DNA from: Candidatus Peribacteria bacterium
GTDB taxonomy: Bacteria; Patescibacteriota; Gracilibacteria; Peribacterales; Peribacteraceae
DNA: 40,313 nucleotides
Direction of reading: 5' to 3'
Assembly (NCBI GenBank): GCA_028286915.1
Contig: JAQBQQ010000021.1
Location: forward strand, 1 to 40,313
Shown here piece by piece: positions 21,797-29,410 of this stretch (positions are counted from its first letter, which is position 1; each line of letters opens with the position of its first letter). A program made the translations under genes and the position numbers. The notes beneath the pieces are model-generated. The model was not told where the DNA came from, did no database searches, and worked only from the letters and a program-made list of their open reading frames with translations.

Positions 21797-22396
21797 CTAA
21801 GAATGCATTACCCGCAGCATTAAATCGCGTAAAGATGCAGTTAGATCGTCCAGCATGTATTCTCTTTTTTCGAATTCCGAAGTCCGCAAGCCTTCTTCAT
21901 CTGTAGAAAGATGATGCAGCTCCATAGCTCTTCCAGATGCGATAAGACTGAATTTTTCCAGCATGTTGGATCGAAGTTCTTCTCTTTGAGCAGTACCAAG
22001 TGCATTCATCATAGTTTTAATGTCGTCCGATCCTAAAAAGAATTCGATTGCCCTGGCAAAATTCATACTGGAAAACTCAGCATCCATTTTTAGACTTTTT
22101 AGCATGTTCACAGCCATTTTTACCTTCACACGCTCGGCTAATCTCTCTTCCGCCGTCTCCGCTTCTTTACTGTAAAAATTCTCCAGAAATTTCTCTGCTG
22201 CCAAAAAATTGTCTTGTGTCCAATCGAGCATGCTGTCAGGCAGAGCATTTTGTTCCGCGTAATTCGCAATATCTTCATCGGATACCTGCGCATCTTGTAT
22301 GGCATCCGCAAAGAATTCACGAATTATAACGATGATCGGCACTTTCTGTTGAGATGCCGTTTCAAGTATGTCTGCCGGTACGTTAAAATCATTCAT
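21797..22396 (-). CDS. helical hypothetical protein
   Basis: A 199-residue acidic, almost entirely helical soluble protein (MNDFNVPADILETASQQ, then VPIIVIIREFFADAIQDA, EETAEERLAERVKVKMAVNM-like helices, and DDLTASLRDLMLRVMHS). No signal peptide or catalytic motif is visible and the family is not recognised. A good promoter with a TATAGT box 6 nt from the ATG supports the gene and its start. It follows pyrE on the same strand with its own promoter, overlapping the pyrE end. Confidence 0.65.
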   Translation of the reverse strand: MNDFNVPADILETASQQKVPIIVIIREFFADAIQDAQVSDEDIANYAEQNALPDSMLDWTQDNFLAAEKFLENFYSKEAETAEERLAERVKVKMAVNMLKSLKMDAEFSSMNFARAIEFFLGSDDIKTMMNALGTAQREELRSNMLEKFSLIASGRAMELHHLSTDEEGLRTSEFEKREYMLDDLTASLRDLMLRVMHS

Positions 22397-22402
22397 ATAT
22401 AA

Positions 22403-22430
22403 ACTATATGATGAAATTTGAATTCGTCAA
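22403..22430 (-). promoter_or_regulatory. promoter giving a leaderless start of the 21.8-22.4 kb gene
   Basis: On the minus strand TTGACG (22425-22430), a 16-nt spacer and TATAGT (22403-22408), ending 6 nt before the ATG at 22396. The -35 box abuts the pyrE stop codon. Confidence 0.7.
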
Positions 22431-23075
22431 CTATAATCCCATTTTTCTTGCCCATTCCTGCGGCTCTTCGGCAAAGCTGCGGATCATATCCACGTCTTCC
22501 GGGTTGATTCTGGCCTGCTCTACCGCAACAGTCAAAAGCGTGGCCAGTGACGTGAGCGGGTGCAAGTGAATATTGCTACAGACAGCTGCTTCATGGGCGG
22601 CATCAAAACCATAACTGAAAATAGACACAATATCGGATACGCTGGCCTGTCCTTCGTCACGCAGCGCTTCTACGGTAGAAATGGAGCTGCCAGCGGTGGA
22701 AATAAGATCTTCAATAACAACCACATGCCTGCCCGGCTGCAAATCCCCTTCTATGCGCTTCTTTGCGCCATGCTCTTTGGGCTTGGAACGGACATAAATA
22801 AATGGCAAATGCAAACGGTCTGCCACCAATGCGGCCCAACCAATGGCTGCCGTAGCGGTTCCGGCTATAACATCCGCCTCTATATGCAACGAACGAACGC
22901 GCGATGCCAGGGCGTCCACCACAAAATTCCTCGCTTCCGGGTGACTGTAAATCATGCGGTTATCGCAGTAGACAGGAGACTTTATGCCGCTCGCCCAAAT
23001 GAAAGGATCGTTCGGCTGCAGGCGCACGGCGCCAATACTCAGAAGAAACTCGGCAATACGTTGTCCGTGAGGCAT
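22431..23075 (-). CDS. pyrE: orotate phosphoribosyltransferase
   Basis: The product makes orotidine 5'-phosphate from orotate and PRPP in pyrimidine synthesis. A 214-residue protein of normal size. Visible family blocks are FIWASGIKSPVYCDNRMIYS (orotate side), ADVIAGTATAAIGWAALVAD, the flexible loop RSKPKEHGAKKRIEG and the PRPP-binding signature VVVIEDLISTAGSS. A TATGAT box lies 6 nt before the ATG at 23075, predicting a leaderless mRNA. No other pyrimidine gene is adjacent; pyrF is not in the window, so whether the pathway is complete cannot be told. Confidence 0.95.
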   Translation of the reverse strand: MPHGQRIAEFLLSIGAVRLQPNDPFIWASGIKSPVYCDNRMIYSHPEARNFVVDALASRVRSLHIEADVIAGTATAAIGWAALVADRLHLPFIYVRSKPKEHGAKKRIEGDLQPGRHVVVIEDLISTAGSSISTVEALRDEGQASVSDIVSIFSYGFDAAHEAAVCSNIHLHPLTSLATLLTVAVEQARINPEDVDMIRSFAEEPQEWARKMGL

Positions 23076-23081
23076 ATCGTC

Positions 23082-23087
23082 ATCATA
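23082..23087 (-). promoter_or_regulatory. -10 box giving a leaderless pyrE transcript
   Basis: TATGAT on the minus strand, 6 nt from the pyrE ATG. Confidence 0.55.
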
Positions 23088-23146
23088 TCATGTAGTTCCG
23101 CTTTCACAATGAACTATTGGACGGCAGATTCGTTTATTCAGCCGTC

Positions 23147-23162
23147 GTCCGCTTCGGCGGAC
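23147..23162. repeat. short hairpin repeat GTCCGC-TTCG-GCGGAC
   Basis: A 6-bp GC stem closed by the stable TTCG tetraloop in the pyrE-rsmG spacer. It belongs to the same GTCCGC/GCGGAC vocabulary as the repeat at 5643-5679. Confidence 0.6.
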
Positions 23163-23214
23163 TATGGCCGATAAATGGTTTTTAGTTTTTGGTTCTATGG
23201 CTACACTGATGCCG

Positions 23215-23889
23215 ATGAATACTGACACAGAGCAACGGCTGCGTGAATTACAGACTGTTTTTTTGACATTAAATGCTGAAATCAACCTATCTGCCTTTCG
23301 TACCGAAGACACCTGTTGGAACGGAAATATTCTGGATTCACTGCCATTTCTGGATGTACTTCCGACTTTGGGTCTTTCTCCGGCGCTTACCCTGTTGGAT
23401 ATCGGTACAGGCGGAGGATTTCCGTTATTGCCGCTTGCCTTACAGTTGCCGGATGCCGCACTCACCGGAATGGATGCCACGCAGAAAAAATTGAAAGCCA
23501 TTCAGCAAATGGTGGATGAACTGGGCATTAAGAATGTGTCGTTACTCACCGGCCGCGCGGAGGAGCTGGGGCATAAGCCGACATACCGCGAACAGTTTGA
23601 TGTTGTAACATCTCGTGCCGTGGCCGAGCTACCGGTTCTGCTGGAATTCTGCAGTCCGTTCGTAAAACCGACCGGCTATGTCGTACTTTGGAAAAGTTTG
23701 CAGATAGACCAAGAGCTGGCATCGGCAAAGAACGCACTAAAAGAACTCATGCTCCACCTTATTCATACGCACCAATACGAACTGCCCGGGGATTTCGGAA
23801 AACGCCAATTGCTCGTCTTCCGCAAGGCATCAAAATTGCCCAAAAAATACCCGCGCGGAGTGGGAGTGCCGAAGAAAAACCCGCTTTAG
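23215..23889 (+). CDS. rsmG: 16S rRNA (guanine-527-N7) methyltransferase
   Basis: The product methylates G527 of 16S rRNA using S-adenosylmethionine. About 224 residues. The N-terminal helix (TEQRLRELQTVFLTLNAEIN) and DSLPFL precede the SAM-binding LLDIGTGGGFPLLPLAL, TGMDATQKKLKAIQ, TGRAEELGH and the catalytic-side block FDVVTSRAVAELPVLLEF. Possible starts are ATG 23209 and ATG 23215; TACACT lies 7 nt before the latter. The C-terminus is basic (LPKKYPRGVGVPKKNP). It is divergent from pyrE and not in the usual mnmG/parA context. Confidence 0.93.
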   Translation: MNTDTEQRLRELQTVFLTLNAEINLSAFRTEDTCWNGNILDSLPFLDVLPTLGLSPALTLLDIGTGGGFPLLPLALQLPDAALTGMDATQKKLKAIQQMVDELGIKNVSLLTGRAEELGHKPTYREQFDVVTSRAVAELPVLLEFCSPFVKPTGYVVLWKSLQIDQELASAKNALKELMLHLIHTHQYELPGDFGKRQLLVFRKASKLPKKYPRGVGVPKKNPL

Positions 23890-23970
23890 TCTGTAATTGG
23901 TAGATAAGTAGGTTCTAGCCACTCAATCTGATTACAGTTGAACCCTTCTCCATTGTATGCAACAAAATCG

Positions 23971-24034
23971 ACTCACTACTCACTCTTGTCGGCCATAGCT
24001 CTTAGAGAGCGACGGCTGAACTCACTACTCACTC
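23971..24034. repeat. direct repeat flanking a GTCGGCC-type hairpin
   Basis: The 15-nt word ACTCACTACTCACTC occurs at 23971-23985 and 24020-24034. Between the copies is a hairpin (GTCGGCCATAGCTCT with AGAGCGACGGC) related to the one at 18.09 kb. The second copy ends 3 nt before the rlmE start. Confidence 0.75.
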
Positions 24035-24037
24035 ATT

Positions 24038-24631
24038 ATGCCAAAACCCTACCAGCCTAACGACAAATGGAGCCAGAAGGCGGCCGAAGAAGGCTACCGT
24101 GCGCGGTCCGTGTATAAACTGATGGAAATTGATACGCGGTTCAGGCTGCTGAGGCACGGCATGACAGTGCTGGATTGCGGTGCGGCGCCGGGAAGCTGGC
24201 TGCAGTACGTGGCACAAAAAATAGGACCAAAAGGAAAAGCCATTGGTATCGATACAACGGACATTGAACCCATAGCCGATAACGTGCATTTATACCGGCT
24301 GGATATGATGAACGAAGCGGCACTTGAGGCAATGCTGGCACAGGAAAACATTCACCAGTTCAGCGTTGTTTTGTCGGACATTGCCCCCAATACCACCGGT
24401 ATAAAAGACGTCGACCAGTGGCGTTCTGTGGAACTGACGGAAGCCGTCTTAGTACTTGCACAAAAATATTTGAAACCGGGCGGCAAATGCGTGATGAAAG
24501 TATTCCGTGGCGCCGACTTTGATGAATTTCTCCGCAAAGTGAAGCGCGACTGGAAGAATGTAAAAGTAATGACCCCCAAAGCCACCCGCGACCGCAGCTT
24601 TGAGGTGTACGTGATATGTGAAAAGCACTAA
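24038..24631 (+). CDS. rlmE: 23S rRNA 2'-O-ribose methyltransferase RlmE (FtsJ/RrmJ)
   Basis: The product methylates the 2'-O of U2552 of 23S rRNA during late 50S assembly. It has 197 residues, the normal length. The visible blocks are RARSVYKLMEID with the first catalytic Lys, the SAM motif VLDCGAAPGSWLQYVAQ, the catalytic Asp in VVLSDIAPNTTG, and GGKCVMKVFRG with the second Lys; the final Glu lies in RSFEVYVICE, completing the K-D-K-E tetrad. It starts 3 nt after a direct repeat, so no normal SD site exists and its expression signal is unclear. Confidence 0.95.
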   Translation: MPKPYQPNDKWSQKAAEEGYRARSVYKLMEIDTRFRLLRHGMTVLDCGAAPGSWLQYVAQKIGPKGKAIGIDTTDIEPIADNVHLYRLDMMNEAALEAMLAQENIHQFSVVLSDIAPNTTGIKDVDQWRSVELTEAVLVLAQKYLKPGGKCVMKVFRGADFDEFLRKVKRDWKNVKVMTPKATRDRSFEVYVICEKH

Positions 24632-24636
24632 GTACC

Positions 24637-24692
24637 AAATACTAAATTCCAAACAATGGTGTTTAGAATTTAGTGCTTAGAATTTAGTATTT
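24637..24692. repeat. intergenic inverted repeat AAATACTAAATTC / GAATTTAGTATTT
   Basis: Perfect 13-nt arms at 24637-24649 and 24680-24692, with further AATTTAGTGCTTA matches to the rlmE stop region. It could end rlmE transcripts, but has no T-run. Confidence 0.75.
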
Positions 24693-24726
24693 CCATACCG
24701 CAATCGTATTTCCTGGAAAATCTTCG

Positions 24727-24732
24727 TATAGT
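24727..24732 (+). promoter_or_regulatory. -10 box giving a leaderless ftsE transcript
   Basis: TATAGT ends 7 nt before the ATG at 24740, which argues against the GTG at 24731 as start. Confidence 0.6.
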
Positions 24733-24739
24733 GCCATGT

Positions 24740-25543
24740 ATGTTAGAACTAAAGAATGTAACCAAGCGGTTCGGTGATATGATTGTCCTGGACGATGTGT
24801 CGTTTGCCGTGCAGCCGCAGGAATTCCTCTGCATTACCGGGCCCAGCGGCGCCGGAAAATCCACGCTTATCTCACTTATTATCGGCGGAGACATTGCCAC
24901 CGGCGGCAGCATTGAAATTGACGGCATGGATTTACGCAAAGTACCGCGCAGTGCCTTGCAGCTGTTTCGTCGCAGAGTGGGTGTGGTCTTCCAGGATTAC
25001 AAATTACTGGACAACAGAACGGTCAGCGAAAATATCGCCTTCCCGCTGGAGGTGTGCGGCGCACCGGATGACGTTATCCGCGTACGCGTGCCGGAACTAC
25101 TGGAGCAGGTAGGCATGACCCGGCATGCGGGCGCATTCCCCCGCGAGCTTTCCGGCGGAGAGAAAACCCGCGTGGCCATTGCACGGGCCATTGTGCATCA
25201 GCCGATTATTATTCTGGCGGATGAGCCGACCGGCAATGTGGACCCCGAGCAGGCGAAAAGTATTCTAAGCCTGTTTAAAAATATTCACGAAAAGGGAACG
25301 ACTGTTATTCTGGCCACTCATGACGCCACGCTGGTGGATAAATTGCAGACGCGCGTCATCCGGCTGGAAGATGGAAAAATAGTGCGCGACAGCGTGGGCG
25401 GTTACTACGGCTCAAAAGGTCACAGCCATACCCATGCTCCCGCGGCCAAAGAACAGCCGGAAGAAAAACCAGCCGCATCCGAGGATGCCAAAACGAAGAA
25501 GAATGAAACAAGCAAGATCCGCATCACGTCTATTGGAGGCTGA
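24740..25543 (+). CDS. ftsE: cell-division ABC ATPase FtsE with extended C-terminal tail
   Basis: The cytoplasmic ATPase that partners FtsX at the division site and controls cell-wall hydrolases. A 267-residue protein beginning MLELKNVTKRFGDM. It has Walker A GPSGAGKS, the Q-loop VFQDYKLLDNRTV, the signature LSGGEKTRVAIARAI, Walker B IIILADEPTGNVDPEQ and the switch His in LATHDATLV. The ATPase is normally about 220 residues; here a further tail of roughly 45 residues is rich in Lys, Glu, Ala and His (KGHSHTHAPAAKEQPEEK) and ends in SKIRITSIGG. ftsX does not follow; the next gene is an unknown protein. The tail may replace or strengthen a partner contact. Confidence 0.9.
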   Translation: MLELKNVTKRFGDMIVLDDVSFAVQPQEFLCITGPSGAGKSTLISLIIGGDIATGGSIEIDGMDLRKVPRSALQLFRRRVGVVFQDYKLLDNRTVSENIAFPLEVCGAPDDVIRVRVPELLEQVGMTRHAGAFPRELSGGEKTRVAIARAIVHQPIIILADEPTGNVDPEQAKSILSLFKNIHEKGTTVILATHDATLVDKLQTRVIRLEDGKIVRDSVGGYYGSKGHSHTHAPAAKEQPEEKPAASEDAKTKKNETSKIRITSIGG

Positions 25544-25626
25544 TTTTATATGTTGTAGAAGCGAACAACTCTTTTGAAAAGTCTGAATACATTGGCAGGC
25601 CGCCAAAAAGACTTTACGGTCATACC

Positions 25627-26265
25627 ATGCAAACGCCGGAAGCGCGTGAGTATCGGCATACCGCTCCGGGGGCAGTCACGCGATTGCGAGCCTATACACT
25701 TGCCCTGTTACAGGCCGTTCATTCACCGGCCATGTACGGCGAAACTCCCAGGCCGAAAGCCGACATTGCAGCCATTATACGCAACACGCAACACCTGCTA
25801 TTCACCGGGATTCACATTCAGCCATTCGAGCACTGTATGGATCTTCGGGATCTGCCGGCAGGCGCATCATTGCTCGGGCGCCGGTTAAAAATATCCGGCA
25901 TTCCGGTCTGCATTCAGGTGACACATGATATTCTCCGTATCCAGGTGGGTGACAAGGAATATGAAGTGCCGGACGTGGAGTGTGCCGGCATACCTATTCA
26001 CGCACCGGATGTCATTACCAACATTCACCGTGAGGCGAAAGGAATTATTAAAGTCACTTCTTCCAGTTCGCTCATTTATTCGGTGGAGGTGACAGATGAA
26101 GATATTGCACGGCTCGTGACACAGCTGCAGTCCAATGAGAAGACACTTGAACGGTTCCCGCTTCCGTATTATGCCGAGGGTCCCGCCATGGTTGCGCCCA
26201 ATGGCCTGGCCTGGCTCAGCGGACAACGGCTGCCGCCGGCCTCCATACCATTCCGAAGAAAATAA
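25627..26265 (+). CDS. hypothetical protein
   Basis: A 212-residue soluble protein starting MQTPEAREYRHTAPGAV. It mixes helices (VTRLRAYTLALLQAVHS) and strands (IPVCIQVTHDILRIQVGDKE; IIKVTSSSSLIYSVEVTDED) and ends in a basic tail (LPPASIPFRRK). No signal peptide, membrane segment or known motif is visible. It sits 83 nt after ftsE in the slot where ftsX is often found, but lacks the four membrane segments of FtsX. Function unknown. Confidence 0.65.
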   Translation: MQTPEAREYRHTAPGAVTRLRAYTLALLQAVHSPAMYGETPRPKADIAAIIRNTQHLLFTGIHIQPFEHCMDLRDLPAGASLLGRRLKISGIPVCIQVTHDILRIQVGDKEYEVPDVECAGIPIHAPDVITNIHREAKGIIKVTSSSSLIYSVEVTDEDIARLVTQLQSNEKTLERFPLPYYAEGPAMVAPNGLAWLSGQRLPPASIPFRRK

Positions 26266-26451
26266 CAGTTCTTAGTATCAATTCCAGAGTGCTTTACAGC
26301 AGACAGGCAGTCCGGAAGGAGTATCGGATACTCTTTATAGTTGGCTTAAACATGACATAAATTACATATTCATCCATTTATGACTATTTTTTCTCGCCTT
26401 TTTGGGAAAATCTTCTAACCTATAGCGAATTTTGCCTTTCCCTCGGCCACT

Positions 26452-26862
26452 ATGCAGCCCGCACTCCAGGTAAATATTTCTGTCTCCAACCAGCCAAGTT
26501 CACTCGCCCGCGTGTGCGATACGCTGCGCGCGCACTCCATTAACATCAGTGCCATTACCTGCACGGAAATGAAGGAGCGAACGACTATTCATCTTATTGT
26601 GGATGATCCGGAATCCGCCAAAATTGTTTTACGTGATCTTGGAACAGTGAGCAGCACTTTTGTCCTTGGCTTTAAAGTAAAAAACCAAACCGGTGCCATC
26701 GCCTCGCTGGGCCGCGCATGCGCGGTAGCCGGCGTGAATATCCACAATATTTTTGCCACTACCTGCGGCAAGGAAGCCATGGTCTATATATCGGTGGATG
26801 AAATAGAAAAAGCCGCCGAATCGCTAAAGGCCTGGGAACATAATCAGACCAAGCATCATTGA
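26452..26862 (+). CDS. tandem ACT-domain protein
   Basis: A 136-residue protein made of two ACT modules: ALQVNISVSNQPSSLARVCD with LRAHSINISAITCTE, and FVLGFKVKNQTGAIASLGRA with VAGVNIHNIFATTC. ACT domains bind small ligands, usually amino acids, and act as regulatory modules. With no catalytic domain attached, this resembles the stand-alone double-ACT regulatory proteins. A TATAGC box lies about 38 nt upstream. The ligand and partner are unknown and no amino-acid biosynthesis gene is adjacent. Confidence 0.85.
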   Translation: MQPALQVNISVSNQPSSLARVCDTLRAHSINISAITCTEMKERTTIHLIVDDPESAKIVLRDLGTVSSTFVLGFKVKNQTGAIASLGRACAVAGVNIHNIFATTCGKEAMVYISVDEIEKAAESLKAWEHNQTKHH

Positions 26863-26967
26863 TTCTCTTGCTCCTTACAGCCGGTAGTCATGCAATGCGG
26901 TTTTTCCGTTTCCACTTGCCTGTCCGGCCGCAAAATTTATGATATACGCACATTCCCCTCTTTTTCT

Positions 26968-27462
26968 ATGAAAAAACTTTTGCTCATTACTCTATCCGCA
27001 CTTTTCTTTGCGGGTTGCAATAAGCAGCAGGCTGTCACTCCTCCAGAAAGCGTACCGGTACCGCGTAGCCAGGCTGATTCATCCGTCCAGCCTTCCACTG
27101 CAGCCGGTCATCAATTTTCCACAGTCGTATACATCCGCAAGCTCTACACGCGCGGCGGCCAGCATCGCATAGAAGTTGGCACAGCAAGTGCGGCGACAGC
27201 AAGCAGTGCACAGAGTGGCTCAGTTACCGCTGCCGATACGACCACAAAGACGTACGCATTGGCAAAAGCTACCGACTTCTATATGCAGACGCGCAACCCG
27301 GCAAAGCCCGTAGCCAATGAACAAATTTCTTATGCAGTTTTTTCCTCTGCCATGAATGGCGAAGGCAAGAATATTCTTGACCGTTATACTACAGTCTCCT
27401 TCGGTCTTGAGCTGAATGATAAGGGCGAAGTAACAGCTATCCGCGAACAGCCACATTCATAA
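26968..27462 (+). CDS. putative lipoprotein
   Basis: A 164-residue exported protein. The signal KKLLLITLSALFFAGC ends in a lipobox (FAGC), so it should be anchored to the membrane through Cys17. A linker rich in Pro, Ser, Thr and Gln follows, then a domain with strands such as FSTVVYIRKLYTRGGQHRIE and YTTVSFGLELNDKGEVTAI. The ATG at 26968 is preferred to the upstream 26890 because it opens the signal peptide. Family unknown. Confidence 0.7.
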   Translation: MKKLLLITLSALFFAGCNKQQAVTPPESVPVPRSQADSSVQPSTAAGHQFSTVVYIRKLYTRGGQHRIEVGTASAATASSAQSGSVTAADTTTKTYALAKATDFYMQTRNPAKPVANEQISYAVFSSAMNGEGKNILDRYTTVSFGLELNDKGEVTAIREQPHS

Positions 27463-27475
27463 GCACCTAAAAATT

Positions 27476-27504
27476 CTCTGTCGTCCGGCTGGCGGACGAC
27501 AGAG
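27476..27504 (-). terminator. intrinsic terminator of the PEP-CTERM gene
   Basis: Perfect 12-bp stem (27476-27487 with 27493-27504), followed on the minus strand by AATTTTTAGG. It may also limit the convergent lipoprotein gene. Confidence 0.85.
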
Positions 27505-27527
27505 AGATTGCTCTTGCAGGCACAGAA

Positions 27528-28133
27528 TTATGTCTGGCGTTTGCGTCTCCAGACACATGCGGAGCCAATGCCGCCAAGCAGAAGAAGTGGCAGGCTTGCC
27601 GGCCCGGGTACGGCTCTGGACGGAGATACGGACAACGTGTAGGGCGCAAATACATTGCGTCCGGGGCTATCCGGCAGAATGACACTGGATTCCGGACCAG
27701 CCGCCCAATGCACGGTAAGCTGAGCGTTGGCCAGGCTGCCGTTATTGAACAGCGTCGTCTGCCAGTCCACCGTGGCCGAGCCGGTGTCGCGATCGATATC
27801 GATGTCGGCCCCGAACGAGCGGCTGCGTGTGAAGCCTGTAAAACTCCACTCAAGAACATCGGATCGGCCGGCATTATTCAGCGTGTCCGGCGAGAGCAGG
27901 GTAATCCCCAGACCGGATGACTGCGTGGTAATGCGGGCGTAGTCGAAATTTTTCGACATATCGCCGATGGTGAGCGACAGCCCGGTAATTTCCTCCGGGC
28001 CGTTATTGAGGCCCGTAAAAAGCAGTGAATCAACTGTCGTCTGGGACTTTCGCTCCATGGTGAGCACAAAATCCGCACGCGCCCCGGCCGCCAAGCCTGT
28101 GAGCGCGGCCAGAACAACCAGAAACCGCAGCAT
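27528..28133 (-). CDS. secreted PEP-CTERM-type protein
   Basis: A 201-residue protein with a signal peptide (MLRFLVVLAALTGLAAGARA) and a C-terminal sorting signal: VPGPASLPLLLLGGIG, a hydrophobic stretch, then WRRKRQT. This is the PEP-CTERM layout, with VPGP for the usual VPEP. Exosortase would cut it and link the protein to the cell surface or exopolysaccharide. The middle is beta-rich (SLLFTGLNNGPEEITGLSLT; TVDWQTTLFNNGSLANAQL). A perfect AGGAGGT 5 nt before the ATG at 28133 sets the start, which is unusual in this window. It also has a private terminator and leader hairpin, hence a cassette-like gene. No exosortase gene is present. Confidence 0.85.
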   Translation of the reverse strand: MLRFLVVLAALTGLAAGARADFVLTMERKSQTTVDSLLFTGLNNGPEEITGLSLTIGDMSKNFDYARITTQSSGLGITLLSPDTLNNAGRSDVLEWSFTGFTRSRSFGADIDIDRDTGSATVDWQTTLFNNGSLANAQLTVHWAAGPESSVILPDSPGRNVFAPYTLSVSPSRAVPGPASLPLLLLGGIGSACVWRRKRQT

Positions 28134-28138
28134 GACAT

Positions 28139-28145
28139 ACCTCCT
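28139..28145 (-). promoter_or_regulatory. consensus Shine-Dalgarno site
   Basis: AGGAGGT on the minus strand, 5 nt from the ATG at 28133. It decides the start against the longer frame to 28175. Confidence 0.8.
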
Positions 28146-28165
28146 GTGACAAAGAGCAGAGTTCA

Positions 28166-28185
28166 TCCATTCCACGCGGAATGGA
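28166..28185 (-). promoter_or_regulatory. leader hairpin of the PEP-CTERM gene
   Basis: An 8-bp stem TCCATTCC/GGAATGGA with a 4-nt loop, 33 nt upstream of the ATG. Confidence 0.55.
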
Positions 28186-28325
28186 AATCAGTACACCAGT
28201 TCTCAGGCGACAACACACGGGTATGTCATGTATGAATATTTGGCATAGTCTATTTTTGCTCTTCTGCCTAACAAAAAATCGGTTCTGCGGGTGAGTGGAA
28301 CGCCCCCTGCAGGAACCTCCAAACG

Positions 28326-29291
28326 TTACCGGGAACTTTCCTGAAACGGCTTGTTATCACACTGGTCATTCTCCGCCGAACAACCGAGCTGCACCCAATC
28401 GTAAAACGCTTTTGTGTCACCATCAAACGCCATAATGACGCGCTGGATTTCCGGGAATTGCGTAAGCGTGGCATCTACCTGTGATAAAAATTCGGCGCTG
28501 CCGCAACTGGAAGAGGCATTGGGAATCTGCTGACGCAGATCTTTCAAGTCCAGGTAGGCCGTTCCGTTTTTGAGCCTTAGGCTTCGTACGGCACCGGCTG
28601 TCTGGCGCGAAAAGAAGGACTGATAGCCCTGCTTCTTTTCTTCATCGGTCGGCCCGGCAAAAAGTTTTTTAATCATCGCCAGGGGGATATTCTGCTTGTC
28701 CTCCACGTTCCGCATGACCGGAAACGTAGCCGCACATTCTTTATGCAGGTTGAAGGCATTATTACCAAAAAAGACATAATATGACACGTAGGTGTAAGGC
28801 TCTGCGCCCGGCAGAGAAAAGCTGTTGATAATTTCATCTATATCCTGCGCCATGCGGTTGTATTCCTGCTGTACCGGCCCGGTATAGGCAGTATCCAATG
28901 CGCGCGTAACGGTAAACACATGTGTTTTTGTTCTGGCGAATGCCTCAATATTCAGAAGCGGCTCCGTCCCGTTCACCATTTCATTCCAGGCTGCGGTTGA
29001 GTAGGCGATAATACGAAAAATAAATGACGCTGGCTCACCGCCACCGGTATAGTCAAACGATGTAACGATGACATTCTCATCGTGCGTGTCAGTGGTAATG
29101 CGGTATCTGCCTTTCCACGAAGGCGGAATTTCCACCGTAAAACCAAGCAAAGGATGCCGGTATAGTTCCGGCTGCAACTGTGCACTGCCCGAGGTGGTCA
29201 ATGTTCCATCACCATTCGTTGCAGGCGTACAACCGATCGTGAGCGTGAACATAAGAAAACCAATAATAATGGCAAGCCACTGGAAACGCAT
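28326..29291 (-). CDS. lipoprotein with C-terminal GerMN domain
   Basis: A 321-residue exported lipoprotein. The signal MRFQWLAIIIGFLMFTLTIGC ends in a lipobox (TIGC). The N-terminal half (YRHPLLGFTVEIPPSWKGRY and following strands) resembles a PsbP/DUF-type beta fold. The C-terminal half, from YVSYYVFFGNNAFNLHKEC through IPLAMIKKLFAGPTDEEKKQ and GTAYLDLKDLRQQ to IQRVIMAFDGD, fits GerMN (GerM-like, often linked to cell-wall lytic transglycosylase regulation). An upstream ATG at 29315 is possible but lengthens the signal awkwardly. Role: probably envelope-associated. Confidence 0.8.
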   Translation of the reverse strand: MRFQWLAIIIGFLMFTLTIGCTPATNGDGTLTTSGSAQLQPELYRHPLLGFTVEIPPSWKGRYRITTDTHDENVIVTSFDYTGGGEPASFIFRIIAYSTAAWNEMVNGTEPLLNIEAFARTKTHVFTVTRALDTAYTGPVQQEYNRMAQDIDEIINSFSLPGAEPYTYVSYYVFFGNNAFNLHKECAATFPVMRNVEDKQNIPLAMIKKLFAGPTDEEKKQGYQSFFSRQTAGAVRSLRLKNGTAYLDLKDLRQQIPNASSSCGSAEFLSQVDATLTQFPEIQRVIMAFDGDTKAFYDWVQLGCSAENDQCDNKPFQESSR

Positions 29292-29410
29292 CGCCAGCGG
29301 ATGAGGATGGTACATGGTGGAGAAAGTACATCCATTACAACGAACAACGGGTCCGATTGTGACACGGAACCGCTCGACGAATGCACACTCTTTCGCTTTG
29401 GTGTGATCTA

